This document shows, piece after piece, positions 1 through 13,671 of a stretch of 51,210 nt of DNA (position 1 is its first letter; every line of letters begins with the position of its first letter). The position numbers were made by a program, and so were the translations under genes. Location of the stretch: assembly GCA_025357755.1 (NCBI GenBank), contig JANXOP010000169.1, positions 1 through 51,210 of the forward strand, in the 5' to 3' direction. Below the pieces are notes generated by a model. It ran no database searches. It was not told the DNA's origin and saw nothing but the letters and a program-made list of their open reading frames with translations. Source of the DNA: Kofleriaceae bacterium. Its GTDB lineage: Bacteria; Myxococcota_A; Polyangia; Haliangiales; Haliangiaceae.

Positions 1-1227
<1,227 letters not shown>

Positions 1228-1269
1228 TCTAGGGTTGCGTCCGCCGCGCGAACCATCGACCATGGGAGC

Positions 1270-2313
1270 GTGCGTGGTTGGGCGTTAGCTCTGTGGATCG
1301 CGGGTTGTTACAACCCGACGCTACGCTCCGGGAGCCCGTGCGACGAATCGCAGCCGTGCCCCGGCACGCTCGTGTGCTCGGCGGGCACGTGCGAGCTCCT
1401 CGCGAGCGACCTCGACGCGTCGGTCGGGAGGGACGCGCCGTTGCGCGATGGCTGCACCCCGGCTCCAGAGATCTGTGGCGACGGCGTCGACCAGGATTGT
1501 GACGGCGTCGATCCCGTGTGCCCACCGAATGACAAGGCCGCGGGTGCGATCGATGTCGGTGCGGGCGGCACGTTCACGGGCGACCTCACGTTCGCGACCG
1601 ACGACTCGATGAAGCCGCTCGACTCCGTGAACCAACCGTGCGGTAACGATCACGGGCGCGACCTCTACTACAAGATCCACCTCGGCTCCAACGAGGCGAT
1701 CTATCTCGACACGTTCGGCTCGAACTTCGATTCGGTGATCCGCGTGTTTCACGGTAGCTGCATCGACGGTGTCGAGCCGAGCGCCACGACGTGCCACGAC
1801 AACATGTGCAACACCAAGCAGACCCAGGCGGTCTGGGACCTCTTCGCGGGCGACAACTGCATCGTGATCGACCAGAGCTCCGATGCGGAGACCCTGGGCT
1901 CGCTCACCTTGCACGTCGAGCACGGCAATCGATCCGGCAAGCCGATCGCGCTCGGGATGCCGGTGACCGGCAACACCAGCGCGGGCACCGACCAGAGCAT
2001 CGGGTCGTGCTCGGTGACGCCAGCGCCCGATATTGGCTACCACTTCACCGAGTGCCCGAACCAGGCGCAGAGCTTCGTCGCGAGCACGTGCAACGCCAAC
2101 ACGAACTTCGATACGGTGCTCTACGTGCGCGGCCCGGGCACGAGTAATCGCTGTGCGGACGACGACAATAATTGCGGCCTGGGGCAGGGCACCGTGGAGT
2201 CGACGCTGCCCGTGGTGACGGCCTCCGGACCCCACATCTTCTGGCTCATCGTCGACGGTGCCGACCCGACAACACCCTCCGGCGCCTACCAGATCGACAC
2301 GATCCTGCAGTGA
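1270..2313 (+). CDS. MopE-like Cys-rich lipoprotein
   Basis: Predicted secreted lipoprotein of 347 aa with a GTG start. The N-terminus (RGWALALWIAGC) is a short signal peptide ending in the lipobox IAGC. A second Cys-rich segment (CDESQPCPGTLVCSAGTC) follows, then EICGDGVDQDCDGVDPVC at about residues 67-84. That is the repeat seen in MopE-type putative metal-binding proteins, which are very common in myxobacteria. The remaining 250 residues look like a beta-rich extracellular domain with paired Cys and no recognised catalytic motif. The ATG at 1262 is in another frame, so GTG 1270 is the only start giving a signal peptide. Surface location is inferred from the lipobox; the function is unknown. 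Confidence 0.85.
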   Translation: MRGWALALWIAGCYNPTLRSGSPCDESQPCPGTLVCSAGTCELLASDLDASVGRDAPLRDGCTPAPEICGDGVDQDCDGVDPVCPPNDKAAGAIDVGAGGTFTGDLTFATDDSMKPLDSVNQPCGNDHGRDLYYKIHLGSNEAIYLDTFGSNFDSVIRVFHGSCIDGVEPSATTCHDNMCNTKQTQAVWDLFAGDNCIVIDQSSDAETLGSLTLHVEHGNRSGKPIALGMPVTGNTSAGTDQSIGSCSVTPAPDIGYHFTECPNQAQSFVASTCNANTNFDTVLYVRGPGTSNRCADDDNNCGLGQGTVESTLPVVTASGPHIFWLIVDGADPTTPSGAYQIDTILQ

Positions 2314-2361
2314 TACGGACTCGGATGTTGTTTATGGACATCCCTGGCAGAATCCGTATCA
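2311..2361. other. nested inverted repeat between two genes
   Basis: TGATACGGA (2311-2319, starting at the stop codon of the upstream lipoprotein) is the perfect reverse complement of TCCGTATCA (2353-2361). Inside it, GGATGT (2323-2328) pairs with ACATCC (2338-2343). The result is a two-tier stem-loop ending about 20 bases before the GTG start of the next gene and just before its GGAGGG ribosome-binding site. There is no T-run, so it is not a classic intrinsic terminator. It may be an mRNA processing or regulatory hairpin. Confidence 0.5.
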
Positions 2362-2382
2362 TTACCGGAGGGTAGCCATCCG

Positions 2383-3600
2383 GTGACCGTCCAGCAAAAA
2401 CGAAGCCTCAAGGTCGAGAAGCTCGCGCGCATCTATGACGAAGAGATCGCGCCGGTGTGGGGCACTCGTTTCGGCAAGATGCTGCTCCGAAACCTCCGCG
2501 TGCCGGAGCGCGGCCAGGTGCTCGACGTGTCGTGCGGCACGGGCTGGCCGACGATCGAGATCCTTCGCCGGATGACCGATGGCTCGCGCTTGATCGCGAT
2601 CGATGCCTCGAGCGCGATGCTCGATGTCGCGCGTCGCAAGGTCGCGGACCTCGGACCGCTCGGCAAGAAGGGCGTGTTCTTTCGCACCGAGAGCGCGGTT
2701 CCGAAGCTGTCGTTCACCGACGATGTCTACGATCTCGTCGTCTGCAACCTCGGGCTCGACGAGATGCCGTCGCTCGATACCGCGCTGCGCGATTTCACGC
2801 GCGTCGCAAAACGCGGTGGCGAGGTTCGCTGCACGTTGCCGCTCGCGGGCACGTTCCAGGAGTTCCACGACCTCTATCGCGAAGTGCTGATCAAGCACGA
2901 CAAGCACGAGGCGCTCGAGCGGCTCGAGAAGCACATCGCGCGCTATCCCGCGATCGAGCAGCTCGAGAAGGCGATCAAGAGCTCGAACCTCGATGGTCAC
3001 GTCGAGATCGAAGAGTTCACGCTGCTGTTCAAGAGCTCGCGCGAGTTCTTCTTCGCACCGGTGATCGAGTACGGCCCCCTCGCCGAGTGGAAAGAGATCG
3101 CCGGCAACGGCCAGGAGATGCAGGACGTGTTCTGGTACATCAAGGAAGCGATCGACGCTTACTTCGATGGCCGGCCGTTCCAGGTCACGGTCAAGGCCGG
3201 CTGCATCATCGGCACCAAGCTCGAAGCTCCGACGGATCCGCATCTCGAAGTCGAGATCGAAGAGATGCCGTACGAGATGCTGCGCGATGAAGACTCGCGC
3301 GAAGAGCACAACGAATCGGTGCTACGCGACGTGGACCTGGACCACGACGACGAGGTCGACACCGGTCTGCCGCGCCCACCCGAGCTCATCGCCGCTGGAT
3401 CCGTTCGCCTCGACGACGCCGATCATCTCGAGGTCGAAGAGGTCAGCGCGCACGACGATGACGATATCGTCATCGATGAAGCTTCTCCGGAGGAGCAGGC
3501 GCTCGATGCCTTCATCGAAGGCAAGCGCCGCCCGTCCCACCTCGATGGCTCCGATGGAATCAACGAGCTCGACGCCGATCTAGACGACGATCTCGATTAA
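2383..3600 (+). CDS. SAM-dependent methyltransferase with long acidic tail
   Basis: Class I methyltransferase, 405 aa. The Rossmann core is visible at about residues 43-145: motif I VLDVSCGTGWP, then LIAIDASSAML (acidic residue at the end of beta 2) and VYDLVVCNLGLDEMPS (motif IV region), like the UbiE/Methyltransf_11 group. Starting at about residue 290, the final roughly 115 residues are very rich in Asp and Glu and end in ELDADLDDDLD. This extension is not part of the usual fold. The GTG start at 2383 has a good GGAGGG about 11 bases upstream. The substrate cannot be inferred. The next gene begins 10 bases after the TAA, so they may be cotranscribed. Confidence 0.82.
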   Translation: MTVQQKRSLKVEKLARIYDEEIAPVWGTRFGKMLLRNLRVPERGQVLDVSCGTGWPTIEILRRMTDGSRLIAIDASSAMLDVARRKVADLGPLGKKGVFFRTESAVPKLSFTDDVYDLVVCNLGLDEMPSLDTALRDFTRVAKRGGEVRCTLPLAGTFQEFHDLYREVLIKHDKHEALERLEKHIARYPAIEQLEKAIKSSNLDGHVEIEEFTLLFKSSREFFFAPVIEYGPLAEWKEIAGNGQEMQDVFWYIKEAIDAYFDGRPFQVTVKAGCIIGTKLEAPTDPHLEVEIEEMPYEMLRDEDSREEHNESVLRDVDLDHDDEVDTGLPRPPELIAAGSVRLDDADHLEVEEVSAHDDDDIVIDEASPEEQALDAFIEGKRRPSHLDGSDGINELDADLDDDLD

Positions 3601-3610
3601 CGTACGCGCC

Positions 3611-8282
<4,672 letters not shown>

Positions 8283-8330
8283 TCCCGATTTCCCGACCTT
8301 GTTTCGATCGCGATGGCCTACGATGACTCG

Positions 8331-8882
8331 GTGCGCATCTCGATCGCTCTGCTGCTCGCGGCCTGTGGTTCGTCTGGGACCGCCACCGATGCGGGTTTCG
8401 TCACCACGGACAGCACTGCCGCCGGCGTGCCGTCACCAGGGCGGATCCTCGCGACGTTCACCTTCGATTCACCCGTAGGCTACTCGGGCGCGACCGATCC
8501 GATGACCGACGAACCCACCCACGTGGTGTTGGGCACGGACCTCGCCAACGGAGTCGCTATTTCGTATGGCGATTCCAATCACACGCCAACCCGTGAGCTC
8601 ACCATCCCGCTCATGACATCGAGTCCTCTGGTCGACGGGTTGGTCATCCCGCTCGGCCCGAGCGCGTTCTCGTACACCGAAAACAACGCCACTCCACAGT
8701 CCGCCGAATGGCGCAACGACGGCTCGCAGGGTCTGGTAGTCGGTCACGTCGATGGCCAGATCTTCACGTTCGCCCTGCATACCCCGATGCGCGCGAGTGC
8801 CGGCGGTGCGGGTACCTTCACGTTGAACGGCAGTGGTGCGATCAACCTGTGCGCGACCGACCCACAGTGCTTCGCCCACTGA
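8331..8882 (+). CDS. small secreted lipoprotein
   Basis: Unrecognised lipoprotein of about 183 aa. The GTG at 8331 gives RISIALLLAACGSSG, a compact signal peptide with lipobox LAAC. An in-frame ATG at 8313 would add six residues including two Asp, which is unfavourable for a signal-peptide n-region, so I prefer the GTG. The mature part has no Cys cluster until the last 15 residues (NLCATDPQC) and looks beta-rich. No domain is recognised. It stands alone between ligA and a small membrane protein gene. Confidence 0.7.
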   Translation: MRISIALLLAACGSSGTATDAGFVTTDSTAAGVPSPGRILATFTFDSPVGYSGATDPMTDEPTHVVLGTDLANGVAISYGDSNHTPTRELTIPLMTSSPLVDGLVIPLGPSAFSYTENNATPQSAEWRNDGSQGLVVGHVDGQIFTFALHTPMRASAGGAGTFTLNGSGAINLCATDPQCFAH

Positions 8883-8985
8883 TCTAATTTCTCACCCTGC
8901 ACCTCGTAAGCGACTGATTTTATATGTAACTCCAGCGCTCGCTCGATCGTCGAAACCGCGCGCGTCCTGGGTTGTCTCACTCGTC

Positions 8986-9222
8986 ATGCAGAGCACTGCA
9001 CTCTCGCCGCGCAACCTCGCCCTCGCTGCCTTCGCCGTTGTCGTCGCGATCGGCGTCATGATCGTCTCGGTGCTCAGCATGAACCACGAGACACCGTTCA
9101 CCCGCGCCGACGAGCTCACCCGCGCGGTCGGTATTGCGGGTGTGGTTGCAGCGGCCGCTGGCTATCTCGTGCAGCGCAAGCGCCTGCAGCGCGAGTCGCC
9201 CGAAGCCCGCGCGTTGAACTGA
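8986..9222 (+). CDS. small two-helix membrane protein
   Basis: Predicted 78 aa inner-membrane protein. Two hydrophobic stretches are visible: LALAAFAVVVAIGVMIVSVL and, after a short polar loop with Glu/Arg (TRADELTR), AVGIAGVVAAAAGYLV. A basic tail follows (QRKRLQRES). The frame stays open further upstream into the preceding gene, but ATG 8986 gives a sensible membrane topology and avoids overlap. No family is recognised. Its stop abuts the stop of the next, convergent gene. Confidence 0.6.
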   Translation: MQSTALSPRNLALAAFAVVVAIGVMIVSVLSMNHETPFTRADELTRAVGIAGVVAAAAGYLVQRKRLQRESPEARALN

Positions 9223-9477
9223 TCACAGGCGCAGCGTGGGCCGGAAGCTGAGGCCGATCATCGGAAGTCGGGTCGCGACGCAGGCGATCGCGACGTACCC
9301 GTTCATCAGCGCGAGACTGAACGGGTCGTCCGGGTGGAGATCGCCGTCGAGATCGGTCTTCGTGACGTACACGATCACGAAGACCAGCCGGATCCCGTTC
9401 TTACGCTGGCTCCGTTTGCCAGTCTCGGCGAAGCGCGCGGCGCATGGCTCGCACCTATAGACGTAGTCCGCCAACAA
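9223..9477 (-). CDS. small protein with CxxC and membrane segment
   Basis: Open frame of 84 codons with a possible TTG start; a stop lies 13 codons further upstream. The N-terminus has a single CxxC (YRCEPCAARF), followed by a basic patch (GKRSQRKNGIR). Hydrophobic segments follow: LVFVIVYV, and LALMNGYVAIACVATRLPMIGLSF, which could be a membrane helix. The residue pattern looks more like a real protein than a shadow frame, and nothing on the opposite strand competes here. No family is recognised, and the start codon is uncertain. Confidence 0.5.
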   Translation of the reverse strand: MLADYVYRCEPCAARFAETGKRSQRKNGIRLVFVIVYVTKTDLDGDLHPDDPFSLALMNGYVAIACVATRLPMIGLSFRPTLRL

Positions 9478-9525
9478 CTCGCCCTGGGCGAGCTCGTGCT
9501 CGGCCGCCGTATATCATCGACGTCT

Positions 9526-10182
9526 ATGAGCGACGACGAAGACGTTCCGATCCGGGTGGATTTTCGCGATGCCGCGACCGCGAGAGCGTGGGTCGAAGAG
9601 ACGCGCATCAAACGCCCGTTTCGCCCGCGCTTCTTCGCGGCCTTCTGCGAAGCCTTGGTCGCGAGCCCGAAGCTCAGGATCCTCGAGCTCGGCTCCGGAC
9701 CCGGCCAGCTTGCCCGCGAGATCCTCGTCCACTGCGACGTCCAGCACTACGTCGCGCTCGACTTCTCTCCAGCGATGCACGCGATCGCTGCCGAGCATCT
9801 CGGCGAGCTTGCACACCAGGTCACGTTCGTGACGCGCGATTTTCGCGAGCCCGGGTGGACCGAAGGTCTCGGCACCTTTGACGCGGTCGTCACGCTGCAG
9901 GCGGCGCACGAGACACGGCACAGACGCCATCTGGTGCCTCTCCTGACACGCGCTCGAACGCTGCTGGAACCAGGAGGCACACTGCTCTACGCCGATCACT
10001 ATCTGGATCCAGATACAAAACTGCGGACACTCATGCTGGAGCGCGAAGACCAGCCTCGATCGCTGGAGCGTGCAGGTTTCGCCGGTGTCGAGCTGCGCTA
10101 CGAAGAAGGCAGCATGGCGCTGTGGTGTGGCACCAGGCTAGATCTCGCCGTGGTCGAGCGAGATGTAGACGCGAGCTCGTGA
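9526..10182 (+). CDS. class I SAM-dependent methyltransferase
   Basis: Methyltransferase of 218 aa with visible motif I (ILELGSGPGQLAREI), post-I (YVALDFSPAMHAIA, with Asp as the SAM ribose contact) and motif IV region (FDAVVTLQAAHETRHRRHLVPLL). A typical GGTLLYADHY strand-turn follows. The frame is open further upstream to 9334, but ATG 9526 begins a well-formed N-terminus and avoids overlap with the minus-strand gene ending at 9477. A small-molecule or natural-product substrate is likely from the Methyltransf_12-like layout, but it cannot be specified. Confidence 0.82.
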   Translation: MSDDEDVPIRVDFRDAATARAWVEETRIKRPFRPRFFAAFCEALVASPKLRILELGSGPGQLAREILVHCDVQHYVALDFSPAMHAIAAEHLGELAHQVTFVTRDFREPGWTEGLGTFDAVVTLQAAHETRHRRHLVPLLTRARTLLEPGGTLLYADHYLDPDTKLRTLMLEREDQPRSLERAGFAGVELRYEEGSMALWCGTRLDLAVVERDVDASS

Positions 10183-10230
10183 CCTTCGGGACGATGCTCG
10201 CGCTCTAGCACCGGTCGGTCCACCTCGCTC

Positions 10231-10247
10231 GGCGATGTAACATCGCC
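10231..10247 (+). promoter_or_regulatory. perfect hairpin abutting a start codon
   Basis: GGCGATG-TAA-CATCGCC forms a 7-bp perfect stem with a 3-base loop, ending two bases before the ATG at 10250. It occupies the place where the ribosome-binding site should be, and no Shine-Dalgarno sequence is visible. It may restrict translation initiation or be a protein-binding palindrome. Confidence 0.5.
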
Positions 10248-10249
10248 AC

Positions 10250-10732
10250 ATGAGCTCCACGACGACGATTGGCCACGCAAATACCTCCTACTCGGCGAAG
10301 GCGATCTACGGCGTGATCACGGTGCTCGCGGTCCTCGACGTGATGGCCGATCATCCACCGAGTGCCTGGCGGGCCGCGGTGATCCTGTTCGGCACGACGT
10401 TCGCCGTCGCGCTGATCGATGTCTACGCCGAATCGATCGCGGTGGTGCTGAAGGGCTCACGCCCCGATCTGCGCGAGATCTGGCACGAGGTCTCGCCGGT
10501 GCTGATCGGTGCGCAGGCACCCACGCTCGTGATGCTAGCCGCCGCGCTCGGGGTGTTTACCCTCGAGCATGCAGTCGAGGTTTCACAGGTGCTCTCGTTC
10601 CTGATCCTATTCGGCTACGGTTGGAACGTGGGTCGCGCGCTCCACGTGCACTGGCTACGTCAGCTGGTAAGCGGCTTGGTGCTCGTAGGCATCGGCGCGT
10701 TGATCGTTGCGATCAAGGTGGCGGTCCATTAG
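10250..10732 (+). CDS. four-helix integral membrane protein
   Basis: Predicted 160 aa inner-membrane protein with four hydrophobic segments. They lie at about residues 18-32 (IYGVITVLAVLDVMA), 40-58 (AAVILFGTTFAVALIDVYA), 88-104 (LIGAQAPTLVMLAAALG) and 135-157 (LVSGLVLVGIGALIVAIKV), with another moderately hydrophobic stretch near 112-125. No catalytic motif or family is recognised. The gene is preceded directly by a hairpin (10231-10247) and lacks a visible ribosome-binding site. It is likely a real gene because of consistent GC-rich third positions and clear topology. Confidence 0.72.
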   Translation: MSSTTTIGHANTSYSAKAIYGVITVLAVLDVMADHPPSAWRAAVILFGTTFAVALIDVYAESIAVVLKGSRPDLREIWHEVSPVLIGAQAPTLVMLAAALGVFTLEHAVEVSQVLSFLILFGYGWNVGRALHVHWLRQLVSGLVLVGIGALIVAIKVAVH

Positions 10733-10958
10733 CCATCGGCAGTTCGCGACGACGGCGATCTACGCAAAGGTGGTTCGAGACAGGTTGCGCGCCCTCGCAC
10801 AGCGTTGGCCGCTTTCGCCGCACGCTCCGAAATCTCCGCGGTCGATCGCGCTTGGTCTTGGGTGCGGTTGACCGGACGCTCACGTGCGTGCTGAATCTAC
10901 GCATCTACGCCCACGTCGAACGAGGGCGTGAGGCTGGTCGCATTCAAAGCAAGTCCGG
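10733..10958. other. non-coding stretch before SUMF1 remnant
   Basis: No gene can be supported here. Frames are short and arginine-rich on both strands. Together with the decayed fragment at 10959-11060 and the unassigned bases 11061-11271, this makes a roughly 540-base degraded region between the membrane protein gene and the SUMF1-domain gene. I see no tRNA, promoter or terminator in it. Confidence 0.5.
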
Positions 10959-11060
10959 TTACAGCGCACAACGGAACCGTCGTCTCGCCATATGTTGCGT
11001 AGTCGGTCGATCTGAACGAGATACCCGGACTCGGGGACGAGTAGCGCACGCCGAGCGAGA
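10959..11060 (-). pseudogene. decayed C-terminus of a SUMF1-domain gene
   Basis: Read on the minus strand, this segment matches the 3' end of the intact neighbour at 11272. The plus-strand 15-mer CAGCGCACAACGGAA (from 10962) recurs in the neighbour (from 11288). After it the two stay similar up to GTTGCGTAG, but this copy is two bases shorter, which breaks the frame. One frame gives RYSSPSPGISFRSTDYATYG and the other resumes with FRCAL and a stop. GFRCA-type ends are the hallmark of formylglycine-generating-enzyme-like (SUMF1) domains. An in-frame TAA lies further upstream on the same strand, so no intact copy remains. I infer a duplicated gene that has decayed. Confidence 0.55.
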
Positions 11061-11271
11061 TCGCGAGCGTCGGCGCGAGGACGGGTTAGTCACGGTCCAT
11101 TGTCGGACCGGAGAAAAAGAACCGCTCGACGACGTTCGCGTTCTAAGACGACGCCTGCACTCGCCGCGAACCCTCATGCTCACGAGTCGACAGCATCCGA
11201 TCAGAATGGCGAACGCTCGTGCGCCAACTACTGGCCGATGTTCTCCTCGCGTGTCTTATCGACCACGGCCG

Positions 11272-12024
11272 TCACGGCGGAGGAGTCAGCGCACAACGGA
11301 AGCCGGTTACCTCGCTATAAGTTGCGTAGCCTGCTGATGGAACGGGTTCGAAATACTTCCCGAGGTGGTCCGCCGCGACCAAGATGTCACCACCTAGGAC
11401 CGCGGGATCAAGCCGAGCACGGTCGCCTGACGTGTCGAGGTTCACAAACTCCGCGACGTTGCCGGCCATGTCCAACGCTCCATAGGGGCTCGCGCCTTTT
11501 GGTCTGGACCCGACATCTGCGATGTCCTTTACACAATCGCGCACCACGGCGAGCTCGCAGGACGGTGCTGTGTTTCCCCACGGAAATTTGCGGCCATCGT
11601 CCCCGACTGCAGCCCGCATCCATTCGTCCTGGGTTGGCAGACGTTTTCCTCGATATGCACAGTAGTCCCAGGCCTCTTCTGGTTTCACCAGCGTGACGGC
11701 CCGCTTCGCACTCCACGTCTTCTGTCTCACGGAGTGTGAAGGGACACACACGGTGGCCGCGACACACTCCTGATAGTCCGCCGCGGTCACTTCGGTTCGA
11801 TCGATGTAGAACTTCTGCTTGCCAGAAACGACAACCATCGATGCTGGCGGGTCCCCCGGTTCGATCTTTTGAATGAGGAGCGGCGTTGGGGCGTCCATCG
11901 GCACCGGGACGCGGATCACCTGCGTTTTGGACGCGCGCTCCGGTTGGAGCTCGTCTGACGATGCGTCGTGATGGCTACAGCCGACGAGCATCAGGGCGGA
12001 GAGTTGGAGGATGCGAGTGATCAT
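11272..12024 (-). CDS. SUMF1/FGE-sulfatase domain lipoprotein
   Basis: Lipoprotein of 250 aa. The signal peptide MITRILQLSALMLVGC has lipobox LVGC. From about residue 65 a compact SUMF1 (formylglycine-generating-enzyme-like) domain follows: YIDRTEVTAADYQECV, then WDYCAYRGKRLPTQDEWMRA, KFPWG, DMAGNVAEFV, LGGDI and the closing GFRCAL. True FGE needs a catalytic Cys pair that I cannot place here, so this is probably a non-enzymatic or divergent member of the kind common in myxobacterial lipoproteins and kinase partners. Its ATG overlaps the stop of the upstream gene (ATGA), so the two are probably translationally coupled. Confidence 0.85.
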   Translation of the reverse strand: MITRILQLSALMLVGCSHHDASSDELQPERASKTQVIRVPVPMDAPTPLLIQKIEPGDPPASMVVVSGKQKFYIDRTEVTAADYQECVAATVCVPSHSVRQKTWSAKRAVTLVKPEEAWDYCAYRGKRLPTQDEWMRAAVGDDGRKFPWGNTAPSCELAVVRDCVKDIADVGSRPKGASPYGALDMAGNVAEFVNLDTSGDRARLDPAVLGGDILVAADHLGKYFEPVPSAGYATYSEVTGFRCALTPPP

Positions 12025-13562
12025 CCGACGTGCTCCTCGAGGAACTTCCAGACGGCCTGCGGGCTTCGGATCGCGGCCTGGATCGCCGCATTACCTACGA
12101 GTTCATTGAACGTGGGCTCCTTCCCGACCTTCTTCTCGATCATGACGCCACCACCTTGTTTGCACTCTAGCTGAACCGAGATGTCAGCGTCGTCGGCGAA
12201 GCTCGACAACTTTCGGTGCACGACAAATTCGCGCATCTCCTCGGAGAGGCCGGAATAGCCACTGATAACCGGATCGAACATCCGTACGGTCTCTCGGCCG
12301 TTGCTCGCTTCCGATCCGAGATCCCACGTTCCGAAGTACTGGATGCGATACGTCATGTCGCTCGATTTGTGAGCTCGCATCTTGAGGTAGTTCATTCGCA
12401 GGTCATCGAATGACTTCTCGAGACTGGAGGGCAGTTGGGTAAATGTCGAGGCGATCGCGCGTACTGCATCGTTGTAGCGGTCCAGCGCGTCTCGGAAGTC
12501 GTTCATCAGCACCGCTGTGGTCACGTGTTCGTAGGAGCTACCCGTGTGTAACTTCGCTTGCGCGACGCCCTCTCGTTGCATCGCATCTGCTGTCGCAAGC
12601 CTTCGCGCAACCGCCCTCGTGGTCGCGAGCCGGACCGCGAGCGGCGTGATCCGATTCGTCACTCGCGAGCTCACCGCCGCCACGGCCTCAGCGCCATTCT
12701 CCATGGCCGCGGCACCATGCGCCTTCTTGGCCTTTGCCCCGTGGTCCTCGAGACCATGGTCGACGATCGCGTCAAACGCCTGGTCTGCAACGAAGCCAAC
12801 GACCGCGGTCGCGATCGTACCCACCTCGAGGAGCTCGAGACCCTTGTCTACGCCCAAGCCAACCAGTTTGCCGAGCGCCTTCCATGCGGGCGAACGTTCG
12901 GCTTCCTCTTCCTTCGGAAGCTCGCCATGGACCCATTCTTCGACTCGATGACCGAACTCGGTCGTGAGGTCGCCGATCTTACGAAACATGTCGGTGGTGG
13001 CGGCATCTCCAGCACCCACGACAGCTCGATACGTGTCCGCAAGCCCACTCGCCGCATCTAGATCACGCGTGGCTTGGTCGCGCGGTGACATTCCTTTCGG
13101 TTGCTTGTCGAGATCCGGAATCGCTCGCGGTGAGCCGTCGGCAGGCGCTGTGGTCAGGTGTTCCAGCGCTGTGGCCGTACCTTCGAGCTCCAGGACCTGA
13201 TGGGTCTGCGGACCGGCTTCGCCTGTAAAGCCGGTCTCGATCTCCAGCACACCGCGGCTCGTGCCTGCGTGGCGCGGATCGTAACTAACGAATGCATCTG
13301 CCGTGTTGTCGCCGTCGTGCGTTGACTCGATGTCTTCGCTGCTCGACCTCACGTGAAAATCTGGATTCGTGCTTCGCAGGTGGACCGAGATCGCCTTGCT
13401 GTTCGGATTCGTAAGTTTGGTCGGAATGTAGAGCGAGGGCCTGCCGACCACGCCGTTGAAGGTCATGCTCCTGCCGAGCTCGAGTGGCTGCGGTTTTTCC
13501 TTGGGTTGGGCTACGGGCTTTTCGGGTGTGGGGAGGTATTTCTTCGCGTCTTCGAATGCCAT
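12021..13562 (-). CDS. ASH/Ig-like domain protein with helical C-terminal region
   Basis: Large protein of about 513 aa, not assigned to a named family. Residues 30-135 read as a beta-sandwich of the ASH/choice-of-anchor type (PTKLTNPNSKAISVHLRST, then FVSYDPRHAGTSRGVLEIE). The middle is helical with a hydrophobic stretch (LLEVGTIATAVVGFVADQAF) that could insert in a membrane, and the C-terminal half is amphipathic. There is no signal peptide. The ATG at 13562 is chosen; an in-frame TTG at 13604 would add 14 residues, and neither has a clear ribosome-binding site. It is coupled to a SUMF1 lipoprotein and divergent from an eCIS-type AAA+ ATPase. An effector or surface-delivered protein is possible but unproven. 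Confidence 0.65.
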   Translation of the reverse strand: MAFEDAKKYLPTPEKPVAQPKEKPQPLELGRSMTFNGVVGRPSLYIPTKLTNPNSKAISVHLRSTNPDFHVRSSSEDIESTHDGDNTADAFVSYDPRHAGTSRGVLEIETGFTGEAGPQTHQVLELEGTATALEHLTTAPADGSPRAIPDLDKQPKGMSPRDQATRDLDAASGLADTYRAVVGAGDAATTDMFRKIGDLTTEFGHRVEEWVHGELPKEEEAERSPAWKALGKLVGLGVDKGLELLEVGTIATAVVGFVADQAFDAIVDHGLEDHGAKAKKAHGAAAMENGAEAVAAVSSRVTNRITPLAVRLATTRAVARRLATADAMQREGVAQAKLHTGSSYEHVTTAVLMNDFRDALDRYNDAVRAIASTFTQLPSSLEKSFDDLRMNYLKMRAHKSSDMTYRIQYFGTWDLGSEASNGRETVRMFDPVISGYSGLSEEMREFVVHRKLSSFADDADISVQLECKQGGGVMIEKKVGKEPTFNELVGNAAIQAAIRSPQAVWKFLEEHVG

Positions 13563-13671
13563 CCACGTCGTATCGGCAGCCACGGCCGCGGGTTGCGTCC
13601 CCAATTACGCCGATGTATCGCCAGGTTAGGCCACACGAAACCTTTCGCCCGCTGATCCGATACGCACCGTC

